Shown one piece after another: positions 43,124 to 52,309 of a stretch of DNA of 64,000 bases. This DNA is from Enorma phocaeensis (GTDB lineage Bacteria > Actinomycetota > Coriobacteriia > Coriobacteriales > Coriobacteriaceae), in the NCBI RefSeq assembly GCF_016901575.1, contig NZ_JACJKQ010000002.1, positions 1 through 64,000 of the forward strand, read 5' to 3'. The notes under the pieces were generated by a model, which was not told the DNA's origin, did not search any database, and saw nothing but the letters and a program-made list of their open reading frames with translations. Within the stretch, counting starts at the first letter, position 1, and every line of letters starts with the position of its first letter. The position numbers and the translations under genes were made by a program.

Positions 43124-44914
43124 ATGCCGATCATCTCAATTCATGACCTTACCTTTACCTATCCCGGCGCCGAGAAGCCTACCCTCCGCAATGTGGATCT
43201 TGAGGTTGCGGAGGGCGACTTCCTTGCGGTGATGGGGGCGAATGGCTGCGGCAAATCGACGCTGTGCAAGGCGATCAACGGCCTTATTCCGCAGTTTATC
43301 GCGGGCGACCTGTCCGGCTCGCTTGTGGTGGACGGGCTGGATGCGCCGACGGTTTCTATCGGAGAGCTCGCACGTCATGTGGGCTATGTCTATCAGGATT
43401 TTGAGAACCAGCTCGTTCGCCCTACGGTGCTCGATGAAGCGTCATTTGCATGTCTCAACTATGCTCAGCCTGATTATGTGGAGCGTGGCATGCGTGCGCT
43501 CGAGCTCTGCGGTCTTTCCGAACGGGCTCGCGACTACGTCTGGTCGCTTTCCGGCGGCCAGAAGCATCTGCTCGCGCTCGCGGGCGCCCTCGCTTTGGAG
43601 CCGAAGGTCATTATTCTGGATGAGCCGGTGGCGCAGCTCGACCCCCTTCACGCGCACCAGACCTACGAGGTCTTGCGCGACCTGAACGAGCGCTTTGGCA
43701 AGACCGTCATCGTCATCGAGCATCACACCGACTTTATCGCGGAGTTCTGCCGCCATGCCGTGCTCATGAACGGCGGCGCCGTCTCATGGGTGATGCCCGC
43801 TCGCGATGCTCTGCGTCAGCTCGACGACCTCAGAGCGAGCGATATATATCCGCCACAAATTGCCCAGGCGGCGCAAGAGCTCAAGGACACGGGAATCCTC
43901 GACGCGGCGGTCCCGCTGCCGACAACGGTTGATGAGGGGGTCGGCGCATTCGCGGGCATTCCATTTCACGCCGCTGGTGCTCCGGGCGTTTCCGCTTCGT
44001 CGAGCGATGAGCCGGCCGTCGCCTTTAAGCAGGTCTGCGTCGCCTATCGCAGCGTCAAGGGCGACCCGGTCACGGTCTTCGACCAGTTGGACCTTACCAT
44101 CCATGCGGGCGAGAAAGTGGCGCTGGTCGGGTCAAATGGCGCAGGCAAGACAACGCTCATGAAGCTCATGTGCGGGCTTGTAAAGCCGACAAGCGGGACG
44201 GTGGCGCTGGCGGGCGCCTCCACGCGCGAGCTTGCTCCGGAGGAGCTTTCGGATCGGGTGTCGCTGGTTTATCAAAATCCCGAGCAGATGTTCATCAAAG
44301 ATACCGTTCGGGCAGATATTGAATTTGCCATGCGCGCCCGTGGGGTGGACGGCCGGCGAGACCGCGCTCAGGCGCTCATCGATCGCTTCCGCTTGCATGA
44401 CCTCGCCGATCGCGACGGTCGCCTCATGTCTGGCGGCCAGATGCGGCGCGCCTCTCTTGCCATCGGCATCGCGCTCGATCCCCCGATATTGTTGCTGGAT
44501 GAGCCCACTGCAAATCTGGATATCGCTACGCGTCGGGAAATCGTTCGCACGGTCGCCGACCTACGCGGCATTACCGATACCGTAATCATCGCTACCCATG
44601 ATATGCAGCTTGTGTGCCAGTTTGCAGACCGGGTGATCGTGCTTGACCATGGACGCGTGATAGGGGATGGAACCCCGGACGAGGTGTTTCAAGACCGGCG
44701 GGTGGTCGAGGCGTCAGGCATTCGCCCGCCTGAGATTTTCCGAATGGCACATGCCCTCGATCCAGGTGCCGTGTGCTACGACATCGAGGATTTTCTCATG
44801 TGTTTCGATGGCTATCGTGCGCTTGCCCTTGCGGCTGCGGAGGATGCTCCGGCAGGAGATGGGGAGCAGGAGCCTGGTTGCCTAGACGAAAGGAGACTGG
44901 CTTTCCATGCTTGA
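43124..44914 (+). CDS. ECF transporter double ATPase (EcfA1-EcfA2 fused)
   Basis: 596 residues in one chain with two complete ATPase domains. Domain 1: Walker A GANGCGKST (38-46), signature LSGGQKH, Walker B VIILDEPVAQLDP. Domain 2 (from about 300): GSNGAGKTT (336-344), MSGGQMRRA, ILLLDEPTANLD. Q-loops are VYQDFENQ and VYQNPEQ, the form common to ECF and cobalt/biotin transporters. Both domains look active. Between them lies a 60-residue linker. Its 3' end overlaps the T-component start by eight bases. Confidence 0.9.
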   Translation: MPIISIHDLTFTYPGAEKPTLRNVDLEVAEGDFLAVMGANGCGKSTLCKAINGLIPQFIAGDLSGSLVVDGLDAPTVSIGELARHVGYVYQDFENQLVRPTVLDEASFACLNYAQPDYVERGMRALELCGLSERARDYVWSLSGGQKHLLALAGALALEPKVIILDEPVAQLDPLHAHQTYEVLRDLNERFGKTVIVIEHHTDFIAEFCRHAVLMNGGAVSWVMPARDALRQLDDLRASDIYPPQIAQAAQELKDTGILDAAVPLPTTVDEGVGAFAGIPFHAAGAPGVSASSSDEPAVAFKQVCVAYRSVKGDPVTVFDQLDLTIHAGEKVALVGSNGAGKTTLMKLMCGLVKPTSGTVALAGASTRELAPEELSDRVSLVYQNPEQMFIKDTVRADIEFAMRARGVDGRRDRAQALIDRFRLHDLADRDGRLMSGGQMRRASLAIGIALDPPILLLDEPTANLDIATRREIVRTVADLRGITDTVIIATHDMQLVCQFADRVIVLDHGRVIGDGTPDEVFQDRRVVEASGIRPPEIFRMAHALDPGAVCYDIEDFLMCFDGYRALALAAAEDAPAGDGEQEPGCLDERRLAFHA

Positions 44915-45743
44915 GAAGCTTTCGGAAAATGTGATGGACAAGGTGTCTATCGACTATGTGCGAAACCAGGTGCTTAAAAACGCCTACGGAAATGACGATA
45001 CTCCCATTGCGGCCTTGGATCCGCGCGTGCTCATTGTCTGGTACCTCTTTTTCGGTATAGCACCATGGTTTATGGGCAGCGTACCCATGCTGCTGGCGAT
45101 GTTTCTCTTTACTGCCGTCACAACACGCTTGGCGCGCGTGGCGCCTCTGGTGCTGGTCATCTTTGCCGTGGGCGTGTTCGCGCAAACGGGCTATATGTTT
45201 GTGGCCGCGCTGGTCTTTGGGGGCAACGCCGATACGTTGACGCCGCTTCTGGTGCTTACGCTCAAAGTCGCATCCTGCTCGTTGGCATCCATTACGGTGT
45301 TCTCGGGCCTTGACCCTGACAGGCTCTCAAGCGGCCTGCTGTGGTTTGGTTTTCCTGAGCGGCTGTCGTTTTCTATCTCATTTGCCTACCGCATCCTGCC
45401 CATCATGATGGAAGAGCTGCAGAACATACTGCTCTCATTTCGCCTGCGAGGCAGGGCACCTGCGCACGACACCCTGCTGGGAAAACTGCGTTGGTTGGTC
45501 TATCAGGTGAAAACCATCGTGCAGTCGTTTTATCCGCTTATGCTCAACATGGCGAAGCGCTCCCGCACCACGGTCGAGGCTCTTGAACTCAAAGGCTACC
45601 GCTACGCGTCTGCCAATCCAGACGTGCTCAAGATCCGCCTCTCGTCGCTTGCTGTCGGCAGCAACGACGCCGTCTTCATCGCTGCGTCGGCGGCCTATGC
45701 GTTGTTCTGCTTGGCGCTGCCCGCCCTTCTGGAGGTCCTGTAG
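44907..45743 (+). CDS. ECF transporter T component (EcfT-like)
   Basis: 278 residues, start overlapping the ATPase end. Several TM segments (about 35-80, 95-125, 250-275) enclose a cytoplasmic domain with the short Ala/Arg/Gly signatures that contact the ATPases (FRLRGRAPAHDT, about 178-190, and ALELKGYRYAS, about 222-232). This is the transmembrane coupling subunit of ECF transporters. The PHP gene starts right after its stop. Confidence 0.87.
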   Translation: MLEKLSENVMDKVSIDYVRNQVLKNAYGNDDTPIAALDPRVLIVWYLFFGIAPWFMGSVPMLLAMFLFTAVTTRLARVAPLVLVIFAVGVFAQTGYMFVAALVFGGNADTLTPLLVLTLKVASCSLASITVFSGLDPDRLSSGLLWFGFPERLSFSISFAYRILPIMMEELQNILLSFRLRGRAPAHDTLLGKLRWLVYQVKTIVQSFYPLMLNMAKRSRTTVEALELKGYRYASANPDVLKIRLSSLAVGSNDAVFIAASAAYALFCLALPALLEVL

Positions 45744-46535
45744 ATGCGTATCGATTTTCACACCCACGGCAAGCTTGCTAAGTACCTGAAGTACTCGCCC
45801 GCGTATACCGACTGGCTATTTTCCGAGGCGCGACGCGCCGGTCTTGACGCCATCTGTTTGACCGAGCATTTCAACACGCTGGGATTTGAAGAGGTGTATG
45901 CAGATATCGCTGCGCGTTATGATCGTCGCGGAGACGCCTTTGACGTGGGCGGCCTTCTGGTCTTTCCCGGCATGGAGATCGATGTCGCGGAAGGCGGCCA
46001 TACGTTGGTGCTGGGTACCATGGAGGAGATTCTTGATTTCAACCGCGCGCTTGAGCTCCATAAGCCAAAGGGCTCCTTTCTGTCCCTGGCGGAGCTGGGG
46101 CAAGAGGTGCGCCGGCGCGAGCTGTTCTTTGGGTGCGCGCACCCATTCCGCGAGCCCGGGCATATTCCAGAGCAGCCGGATGAGGCGCTCGAGGCGTTTG
46201 AGTTCGTTGATCTGAACGGCAAAGATCTCGCCCATGGTCGGGATGACGCCATCGAGCGCACCGGTGCCTTCGCACGCCGTTTGGGGATTCCCATGGTGTC
46301 GGGTAGCGATACGCACCAGGCATTTCAATACGGCTGCGTTGCGACATGCATGGAGCGTGCCGTGGACACGGTTTCGGAGCTGCGCAAACAGGTGCTCGCG
46401 GGTGCGTTTACTATCGAGTTTGCCGATGACCTTGCATTTCGGGTGAGGACTGCCGGCCTTCTCAAGCGCGCTCTGAAGGAGATCGACCGTTTAGGCGGTA
46501 GCTATGTGGACGTTTTGCTTGCCGGCGCCGAGTAA
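45744..46535 (+). CDS. PHP-domain metal-dependent phosphoesterase
   Basis: 263 residues, starting immediately after the EcfT stop (MRIDFHTHGK). The PHP metal ligands appear in order: HTH (6-8), LTEHFN (about 39-44), EIDVAEGGHTLVLG, CAHPF and the C-terminal SGSDTHQ. PHP proteins hydrolyse phosphate esters, often histidinol phosphate or other small molecules, with two or three metal ions. Being between an ECF transporter and an RpiR regulator suggests it processes the transported compound or its phosphorylated form. Confidence 0.87.
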   Translation: MRIDFHTHGKLAKYLKYSPAYTDWLFSEARRAGLDAICLTEHFNTLGFEEVYADIAARYDRRGDAFDVGGLLVFPGMEIDVAEGGHTLVLGTMEEILDFNRALELHKPKGSFLSLAELGQEVRRRELFFGCAHPFREPGHIPEQPDEALEAFEFVDLNGKDLAHGRDDAIERTGAFARRLGIPMVSGSDTHQAFQYGCVATCMERAVDTVSELRKQVLAGAFTIEFADDLAFRVRTAGLLKRALKEIDRLGGSYVDVLLAGAE

Positions 46536-46609
46536 CGGCTCGCCCGACGAGCCACGAGATGGCTGGCGGCAAGGCCGCTGCACCGTTTCCCTATCCAAAG
46601 GAGGCCGCC

Positions 46610-47440
46610 ATGACCGACCCGGCGCTGTTTAGGCAGCAGACCGCCTATACTCCCGCTGAACAGGTGATCATGGACTATATCGTCACGAATCCGCAGGAGT
46701 TTCTGCTGCTCTCAATCAAAGAGGTTGCGCGCCGCCTCGAGGTGTCCGAAGCCACCATCTCGCGTTTTGCGCGCCATGCCGGATTCGACGACTTCAAAGC
46801 GCTAAAAAACGGCGTGGCGTCGCAGACGCTAGGTCCTGCGGACAAGATATCCGCCAGCATTGACGAAAGCGGGGGAGACGCGCGTGCGTTCATGATCCAG
46901 CAGCGTGATTACATCGAGACCACGCTGGAAGGCCTGGATGCGGCTCAGTTCGAACGGGCGGTTGGGGCGGTGGCCGGCGCGCGTAGGGTCTACCTTCATG
47001 GCAAGGGCGCTGCCGGCGCGCTGGCAGAGCTGCTGGAGTTCAGGCTGAAGCGGTATGGAATCGCCGTAGAGCGACTGGCATCTGGTGGTTCGGAACTCAT
47101 GGAAGGTCTTGCCTATGCCGGTGCCGGCGACGCTATCGTGCTGTTTGGCTTTCAGCGCGTGCCGGTCGAAGGGCAGGTGCTCATCGATGTGGGCAGACGA
47201 TGTGGCTGCACGACCGTCATCTTTACCGATCGAATGGTGCAAGGGGGAGGTCAGAAGGCGGATGTGATTCTGTATACCTATCGTGGGGAGCCGCGCGCCT
47301 ATCATTCCATGACGAGCGCCGTCGCCTTGCTTGATGCTTTGGTGGTGGCTGTTGGCGCGCGTCTGGATGGGAAGGCGCTTGAAGGCCTTGATCGCATCCG
47401 CGACCTCAAGCGTGCCTACGCACACCTTATTCCGCGATAG
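46610..47440 (+). CDS. RpiR/MurR-family regulator
   Basis: 276 residues, AAAGGAGG before the ATG. N-terminal HTH (about 15-75: QVIMDYIVTNPQEFLLLSIKEVARRLEVSEATISRFARHAGF) and C-terminal SIS domain (about 120-255: VYLHGKGAAGALAELLEFRL, IVLFGFQRVPVEGQV). RpiR regulators sense sugar phosphates. It ends an operon with the ECF transporter and PHP enzyme and probably controls it. Confidence 0.88.
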   Translation: MTDPALFRQQTAYTPAEQVIMDYIVTNPQEFLLLSIKEVARRLEVSEATISRFARHAGFDDFKALKNGVASQTLGPADKISASIDESGGDARAFMIQQRDYIETTLEGLDAAQFERAVGAVAGARRVYLHGKGAAGALAELLEFRLKRYGIAVERLASGGSELMEGLAYAGAGDAIVLFGFQRVPVEGQVLIDVGRRCGCTTVIFTDRMVQGGGQKADVILYTYRGEPRAYHSMTSAVALLDALVVAVGARLDGKALEGLDRIRDLKRAYAHLIPR

Positions 47441-47490
47441 GGGGCGGCTCATCCTCATTGATGTGGAAGCGCGTCGAAGGCTGTTTGAGA

Positions 47491-47506
47491 GTTAGCCATA
47501 GCTAAC
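47491..47506. promoter_or_regulatory. Iron-box-like palindrome before feoAB
   Basis: GTTAGC-CATA-GCTAAC, with perfect 6-base arms, about 94 bases before the FeoA-FeoB start. The half-site is close to that of DtxR/IdeR boxes (GGTTAGSCTAACC), and a metalloregulator is expected upstream of an iron transporter. The consensus flanks are not conserved. Confidence 0.55.
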
Positions 47507-47599
47507 GCATTGTACATCCCATGCTCGTATCGACTCTGCTCGCCACCGCGGCGCCAGATACATAAAATAGCTACGGTTAACATCGTTGTGAGGAACGGT

Positions 47600-49993
47600 A
47601 TGAAAGACATGCGCCATGGGGGAGAGGGTGGCCAGACCACCCTCGAGCAGCTTGAAATAGGAAAAGATGCAATCATCGCGTCGGTCGACTGCGATGACGC
47701 GGCACTGCGCCAGCACATACTGGATATGGGGCTCACGCCGGGTACCGAGGTCACCATGATGAAGTACGCCCCGATGGGCGACCCGATGGAGATCCGTCTG
47801 CGCGGCTATGAGCTCACCTTGCGCCGAGACGACGCGGCGCACATCGCGCTCACCGGGGTGCATGACGCACACGACCGCCCGCGACGTGACTCCAGGGGCC
47901 CCTCGGTCGCACATCCCGCATTTGGCGAGGGCGCCGCCCGGCCGCGGCGTTCGGGCTCGGCGCTTGCCGAGTCGGCGCCGCTCTCGTTTGCGCTTGCCGG
48001 CAACCAGAACTGCGGCAAGACCACGCTGTTCAACCAGCTCACCGGCTCGAATCAGCACGTGGGCAATTTCCCGGGCGTCACGGTCGATCGCAAAGACGGC
48101 CAGATCAGGGGGCATGCGAACGCGCGCATCACCGACCTGCCGGGCATCTACTCGCTGTCGCCTTACACGAGCGAGGAGGTCGTGAGCCGGCGCTTCATCC
48201 TGGACGAGCATCCCGATGCGATCATAGACATCGTGGACGCCACCAATATCGAGCGCAATCTCTACCTCACCCTGCAGCTCATGGAGCTCGACCTGCCCAT
48301 GGTGCTCGCGCTCAACATGATGGACGAGCTGTCCGCCAACGGCGGGTCGGTATATGTGAACGCGCTTGAGGCGGCGCTCGGCATTCCCGTGGTGCCGATC
48401 TCTGCCGCCAAAAACGAGGGCATCGGAGAGCTCGTCGAGCATGCGCTGCACGTCGCTCGCTATCGCGAACGTCCCGGCCGCGTTGACTTCTGTGCTCCCG
48501 ACGGTCCCGACGGCGGGGCGCTCCACCGCTGCATCCACGGCATCTGCCACCTCATCGACGACCACGCGCAGGCGGCGGGCATTCCCGTGCGCTTCGCCGC
48601 GACCAAGCTGATCGAGGGCGACCGGCTCGTCACGCAGGCGCTTGCGCTGGAGCAAAACGAGCTCGACGCCGTCGAGCACATCATCTCCCAGATGGAAGAG
48701 GAGTCGGGCACCGACCGCATGGCAGCCCTTGCCGACATGCGGTTCTCGTTTATCGAGGATGTGTGCGCCCAAAGCGTCGTGAAGCCGCACGAAAGCCGAG
48801 AGCATCTGCGCAGTGTGGCGGCCGACCGCGTCCTTACCGGCAAATACACCGCGATCCCGGTCTTCATCCTCATCATGATGCTCGTGTTCTGGCTTACCTT
48901 CGATGTGGTCGGCCAGCGCCTTTCCGACCTGCTCGAGCTTGCGATACAGGCCTTCACGGGCATCGTTGACCACGCCTTGTACGACTTTGGCGTCAATCCG
49001 GTCGTTCATTCGCTGGTGATCGACGGCGTCTTTGCCGGCGTGGGCAGCGTGCTGTCCTTCATGCCCATCATCGTGGTGCTGTTCTTGCTGCTTTCGGTGC
49101 TCGAAGACTCTGGCTACATGGCGCGCGTCGCCTTTGTCATGGATAAGATCCTGCGCAAGCTGGGCCTTTCCGGTCGAAGCTTCGTGCCCATGCTCATCGG
49201 CTTCGGCTGCAGCGTCCCCGCCATCATGGCGACGCGCACCCTTCCCTCTGAACACGACCGCAAGATGACGGTCATGCTCACGCCCTTTATGAGCTGCTCG
49301 GCAAAGCTTCCGGTGTATGCACTGTTCTCGGCTGCGTTTTTCCCCGACTATGCGCCGCTGGTCATGGTGTCGCTGTATCTGCTGGGCATGGTGGTCGGTG
49401 TGCTCGTGGCGCTCGTGCTCAAGCACACGGCGTTTCACGGCGATCCCGTCCCCTTTGTGATGGAGCTTCCCAACTATCGTCTGCCCTCTGCGAAGACCAC
49501 GCTGCTTTTGGCGTGGGACAAGGCGAAGGGCTTTGCCACCAAGGCGTTCACCATCATCTTCGTGGCAAGTGTGGTCATCTGGTTCCTGCAGACCTTCGAC
49601 ATTCGCTTCAACGTGGTGACCGATCAGGCGCAGAGCATGCTCGCGGCGCTCGGCACGCTTATCGCGCCGGTGTTCGTGCCCCTGGGATTTGGAAACTGGA
49701 TTTCCGCCTCGGCGCTGGCGGCTGGTTTTGGTGCGAAGGAGAACGTCGTCGCGACCCTTACCGTGCTCATGGGTGGTTCGACGGCGGCGCTCGCGCAGCT
49801 GTTCACGCCGCTCACGGCATTTGTGTTCTTGACGTTCGTGTTGCTGTACACGCCTTGCGTGGCGGCGATCTCTGCCGTGAAGAACGAGCTCGGCGGCCGC
49901 TACGCCCTTATCGTGGTGCTCATGCAGTGCGGCGTGGCGTGGGTGGTCGCGCTTGCGGTGAGGCTGTGCGGCATGGCGCTGGGGCTGGCGTAG
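47600..49993 (+). CDS. feoB: FeoA-FeoB fused ferrous iron transporter
   Basis: 797 residues with GAGGAACG before the ATG. Residues 12-87 are an FeoA-like SH3 domain, then a 40-residue Arg/Ala/Pro linker, then the FeoB G domain with G1 GNQNCGKTT (134-142), G3 DLPG, G4 NMMD and the family's VTVDRKDG. A soluble helical spacer follows, then gates with GFGCSVPAIMATRT and MSCSAKLPVYALF, Cys residues placed at the usual pore. It imports Fe2+ in GTP-dependent manner. FeoA normally is a separate small protein; here it is fused to the N-terminus. Confidence 0.93.
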   Translation: MKDMRHGGEGGQTTLEQLEIGKDAIIASVDCDDAALRQHILDMGLTPGTEVTMMKYAPMGDPMEIRLRGYELTLRRDDAAHIALTGVHDAHDRPRRDSRGPSVAHPAFGEGAARPRRSGSALAESAPLSFALAGNQNCGKTTLFNQLTGSNQHVGNFPGVTVDRKDGQIRGHANARITDLPGIYSLSPYTSEEVVSRRFILDEHPDAIIDIVDATNIERNLYLTLQLMELDLPMVLALNMMDELSANGGSVYVNALEAALGIPVVPISAAKNEGIGELVEHALHVARYRERPGRVDFCAPDGPDGGALHRCIHGICHLIDDHAQAAGIPVRFAATKLIEGDRLVTQALALEQNELDAVEHIISQMEEESGTDRMAALADMRFSFIEDVCAQSVVKPHESREHLRSVAADRVLTGKYTAIPVFILIMMLVFWLTFDVVGQRLSDLLELAIQAFTGIVDHALYDFGVNPVVHSLVIDGVFAGVGSVLSFMPIIVVLFLLLSVLEDSGYMARVAFVMDKILRKLGLSGRSFVPMLIGFGCSVPAIMATRTLPSEHDRKMTVMLTPFMSCSAKLPVYALFSAAFFPDYAPLVMVSLYLLGMVVGVLVALVLKHTAFHGDPVPFVMELPNYRLPSAKTTLLLAWDKAKGFATKAFTIIFVASVVIWFLQTFDIRFNVVTDQAQSMLAALGTLIAPVFVPLGFGNWISASALAAGFGAKENVVATLTVLMGGSTAALAQLFTPLTAFVFLTFVLLYTPCVAAISAVKNELGGRYALIVVLMQCGVAWVVALAVRLCGMALGLA

Positions 49994-50041
49994 CGCGAAC
50001 GCCCGGGCGCGGACGCGCCGCATGCAGGCAGGAGAGTCAGA

Positions 50042-50073
50042 AGAGGGCCCGGCATACAGGCGTGCCGGGCCCT
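50042..50073. terminator. Bidirectional terminator feoB / cysteine hydrolase
   Basis: GAGGGCCCGGCA (50042-50053) and TGCCGGGCCCTC (50062-50073) are exactly complementary. It lies between two convergent genes; T tracts are poor. Confidence 0.6.
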
Positions 50074-50098
50074 CGCTTGCGCAGGCTGCGCCGGGTTG

Positions 50099-50641
50099 CT
50101 ACGACGCGCGGTTGAGAATGGCCACCTGGCAGCTTGCCATGGTCATGAGCGCCGCCCGATGCGCCTCGGGCGTTACGCCGGCACAGAGGCTGGCATCGAC
50201 CGAGACGGGGACCTCGGGCAGCGTCGCCTTGATGATGAGTGCATTTGAGACGACGCAGATGTCGGTGCAGACGCCCACGAGCTCGATGGACTCGATGGGG
50301 TCGGCCGCGTTCTCTTGCGCCAGCCAATGGGCGAGTGCCGGCGAACCGAAGGCGGGCTTCTCGAAGACGGGGGATTCGCGGTCGCGCCGGATGGCGTCAA
50401 GGCCGTCGATGAGCTGCCAGCCGTCGGTGCCCCGAATGCAGTGCGCGACGGGCAGATTTGTGCCTTCCTGTGTGGAGAGGTAGTCGTCGCCGTGCGTGTC
50501 GAGCGTGAAGACGACCTCGCCGTCGAACGAGCGCGCCGCTTCGACTACGGCGGGCGCGATGGCTTGCGCCTCGGGTGTGCCGAGGGCGCCGTCTACGAAG
50601 TCGTTCTGCATGTCGATGACGATAAGGTAGCGCTTTCCCAT
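50099..50641 (-). CDS. Isochorismatase-like cysteine hydrolase (nicotinamidase type)
   Basis: 180 residues with GGAGG before the ATG at 50641. The catalytic triad of the family is visible: Asp10 (VIDMQNDF), Lys95 (FEKPAFG) and Cys129 (GVCTDICV). His/Asp in TLDTHGDDY supply metal-ligand positions typical of nicotinamidases. The enzyme probably hydrolyses nicotinamide or a similar amide, feeding NAD recycling. The gene is divergent from the DNA-glycosylase gene with 141 bases between starts. Confidence 0.87.
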   Translation of the reverse strand: MGKRYLIVIDMQNDFVDGALGTPEAQAIAPAVVEAARSFDGEVVFTLDTHGDDYLSTQEGTNLPVAHCIRGTDGWQLIDGLDAIRRDRESPVFEKPAFGSPALAHWLAQENAADPIESIELVGVCTDICVVSNALIIKATLPEVPVSVDASLCAGVTPEAHRAALMTMASCQVAILNRAS

Positions 50642-50782
50642 GGCTGCCTCCATTGCGTGGGGAACGTGTCGTTGGTTCATTGTAGCGTGGGGGCGTTCTC
50701 GCCGGAGCGCCGTCGATCGCGAGAGATAATACTGAGAATACCGGGCGGACGGATGCGCCGCGCAGGGCGTGAGGGGGCGGGC

Positions 50783-51331
50783 ATGGCGGAATACCAGCAC
50801 ATATCGCATGGGTTCGAGCCGGTTTTCGACGAGCGCTCGCGCGTGCTCGTCCTCGGCTCCTTCCCATCGGTGCTGTCTCGCGCGCACAGCTTTTACTACG
50901 GCAATCCGCAGAATCGCTTCTGGCGCGTCATGGCGGCATGCCTCGGCGAAGAGGTGCCGCCAAACGCCGCGGGCGCCGTGTCTGAGGAGATGTCGATCGA
51001 GGCGAAGCGCAGGATGCTGCTGCGCCATGGCGTCGCGTTATGGGATGTCATCGAGAGCTGTGACATCAAGGGGTCGAGCGACGCGAGCATCAAGCATGTC
51101 GTGCCGGCGCGCATCGATCGCATCGTGGACGTGGCTCAGCTTGAGGCGGTGCTGTGCAACGGGGGAACCGCGGGACGGCTGTACCGCCGCCATCTTGAAG
51201 AGAAGGTCGGTCTGGTCGCCCAGGTGTTGCCGTCGACGAGTCCTGCGAACGCCTCATGGTCATACGAGCGCCTGCAGGCGAGGTGGCAGGAGGCCCTGCT
51301 TCCCTATATCGGCGGCGCCGCGGTGGGGTAG
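50783..51331 (+). CDS. DNA-deoxyinosine/uracil glycosylase-like protein (UDG superfamily)
   Basis: 182 residues. The UDG fold signature is shown by VLVLGSFPSVLS (GSFPS at 25-29), YYGNPQNRFW (39-48), a central GVALWDVI and a C-terminal STSPANASW. The NPQNRFW and SxSPA forms fit the family-6 hypoxanthine-DNA glycosylases. They remove deaminated bases from DNA. The start at 50783 follows GGGGGCGGGC; the upstream gene is divergent. Confidence 0.8.
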   Translation: MAEYQHISHGFEPVFDERSRVLVLGSFPSVLSRAHSFYYGNPQNRFWRVMAACLGEEVPPNAAGAVSEEMSIEAKRRMLLRHGVALWDVIESCDIKGSSDASIKHVVPARIDRIVDVAQLEAVLCNGGTAGRLYRRHLEEKVGLVAQVLPSTSPANASWSYERLQARWQEALLPYIGGAAVG

Positions 51332-51403
51332 GGCCGGGCAGCGCATGGGGTGGCGCACAAAGGAGTGTGGCTGGCCGCTCGTCTCGGCGTTTGCGTCGGC
51401 GCG

Positions 51404-52309
51404 CTATCGGGGCGCTTGCAGCTTCGTATAGAGCAGACGAGGAAGGCGGCAGGGGACGGCGAGAACGTCGCTCCGCGCTGCGCCGGGTGAGTCATACACC
51501 TGGGGTGCTTCTCGGGCTGTGGGGTCGCCTGCACGCTTCGGCACCTGTAGAGCGCCGAATGCCATGGTGCCGCGATCGAGTTCGGGCAAGGTATATCCCA
51601 TGCGGACGGCGGCGATCATCTTGTCGATGGCTTCCGAGAGCGGACGCCTCCACATGCCGAGTCGCGGGCAGCGCATGAGGCGCTCAAGCAGGGTCCCGCC
51701 TCCCGCCGCGATGCCGCCGGACCACACAAGTCCATAGTCGCCGCACCTCGAGCGAAGCCTCTCGAGCTCGGCGATGGCTGCCCCGCAATCCCTATCGGGC
51801 GTGATGGCGATGCCAAAGACGCCCATGGCGCCAGGGGTCCAGCCCGCGGCGTGAAGGCGGTCGAGCAGCCGCGTGAGGGTCGCGGCGCTGCCGGGGCGCG
51901 CGCCGTCGTTGGCGGGGGCAGCGCCGATGACGATGAGGGCGTCAGGGCAAGGATGGCATGAGGGCGCACCGCCTGCACCCGGGCATGGTGACGCGCCGCG
52001 AGCGATCGTCTCGTCGAATCGGGACCCTTCGTCAAAAGCCTCGCTTTGGGGAGGCCCCGACTTCGAGGAAGATTGCGCGCAGACCTCGAACACGGGCTTT
52101 CCGCGGGCGGACACCTCAAGGCGAAGGAGTCGCGCCCCTCCCTCAGCGGCGTTGAGCCTCAGGGCGGAGATATGCTCGTAGGCCTGGTAGGCGTCCAGAA
52201 CGTCTGCGGCTACAAGATGCGAGGCATCGTCCAGGCCGTCTCCGTCGATCGCATCGGGTGACGCCGTGGCGACGGCCACGGTGCGGGGAATGTTGCGGAG
52301 CGCGCTCAT
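51404..52309 (-). CDS. Unknown protein coupled to an XRE-TM protein
   Basis: 301 residues, start overlapping the XRE-TM gene stop by four bases (ATGA), so the two are co-translated. The first ~70 residues are a mix of helices and strands; residues 85-120 are a Ser/Gly/Pro/Cys-rich low-complexity stretch. The remainder resembles an alpha/beta domain with DALIVIGAAPAND, GVFGIAITPDRD, GLVWSGGIAAGGGTLLERL and KMIAAVRMG, faintly like a flavodoxin-type fold. No diagnostic motif supports an enzyme class. The partner suggests a role in the same regulatory or envelope function. Confidence 0.5.
   Translation of the reverse strand: MSALRNIPRTVAVATASPDAIDGDGLDDASHLVAADVLDAYQAYEHISALRLNAAEGGARLLRLEVSARGKPVFEVCAQSSSKSGPPQSEAFDEGSRFDETIARGASPCPGAGGAPSCHPCPDALIVIGAAPANDGARPGSAATLTRLLDRLHAAGWTPGAMGVFGIAITPDRDCGAAIAELERLRSRCGDYGLVWSGGIAAGGGTLLERLMRCPRLGMWRRPLSEAIDKMIAAVRMGYTLPELDRGTMAFGALQVPKRAGDPTAREAPQVYDSPGAARSDVLAVPCRLPRLLYTKLQAPR

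Noticed and set aside
47492-50023. 843-residue open frame antisense to feoB
   Set aside because: His/Arg/Glu-rich shadow of a third-position GC bias; no start signal; feoB on the other strand is certain.
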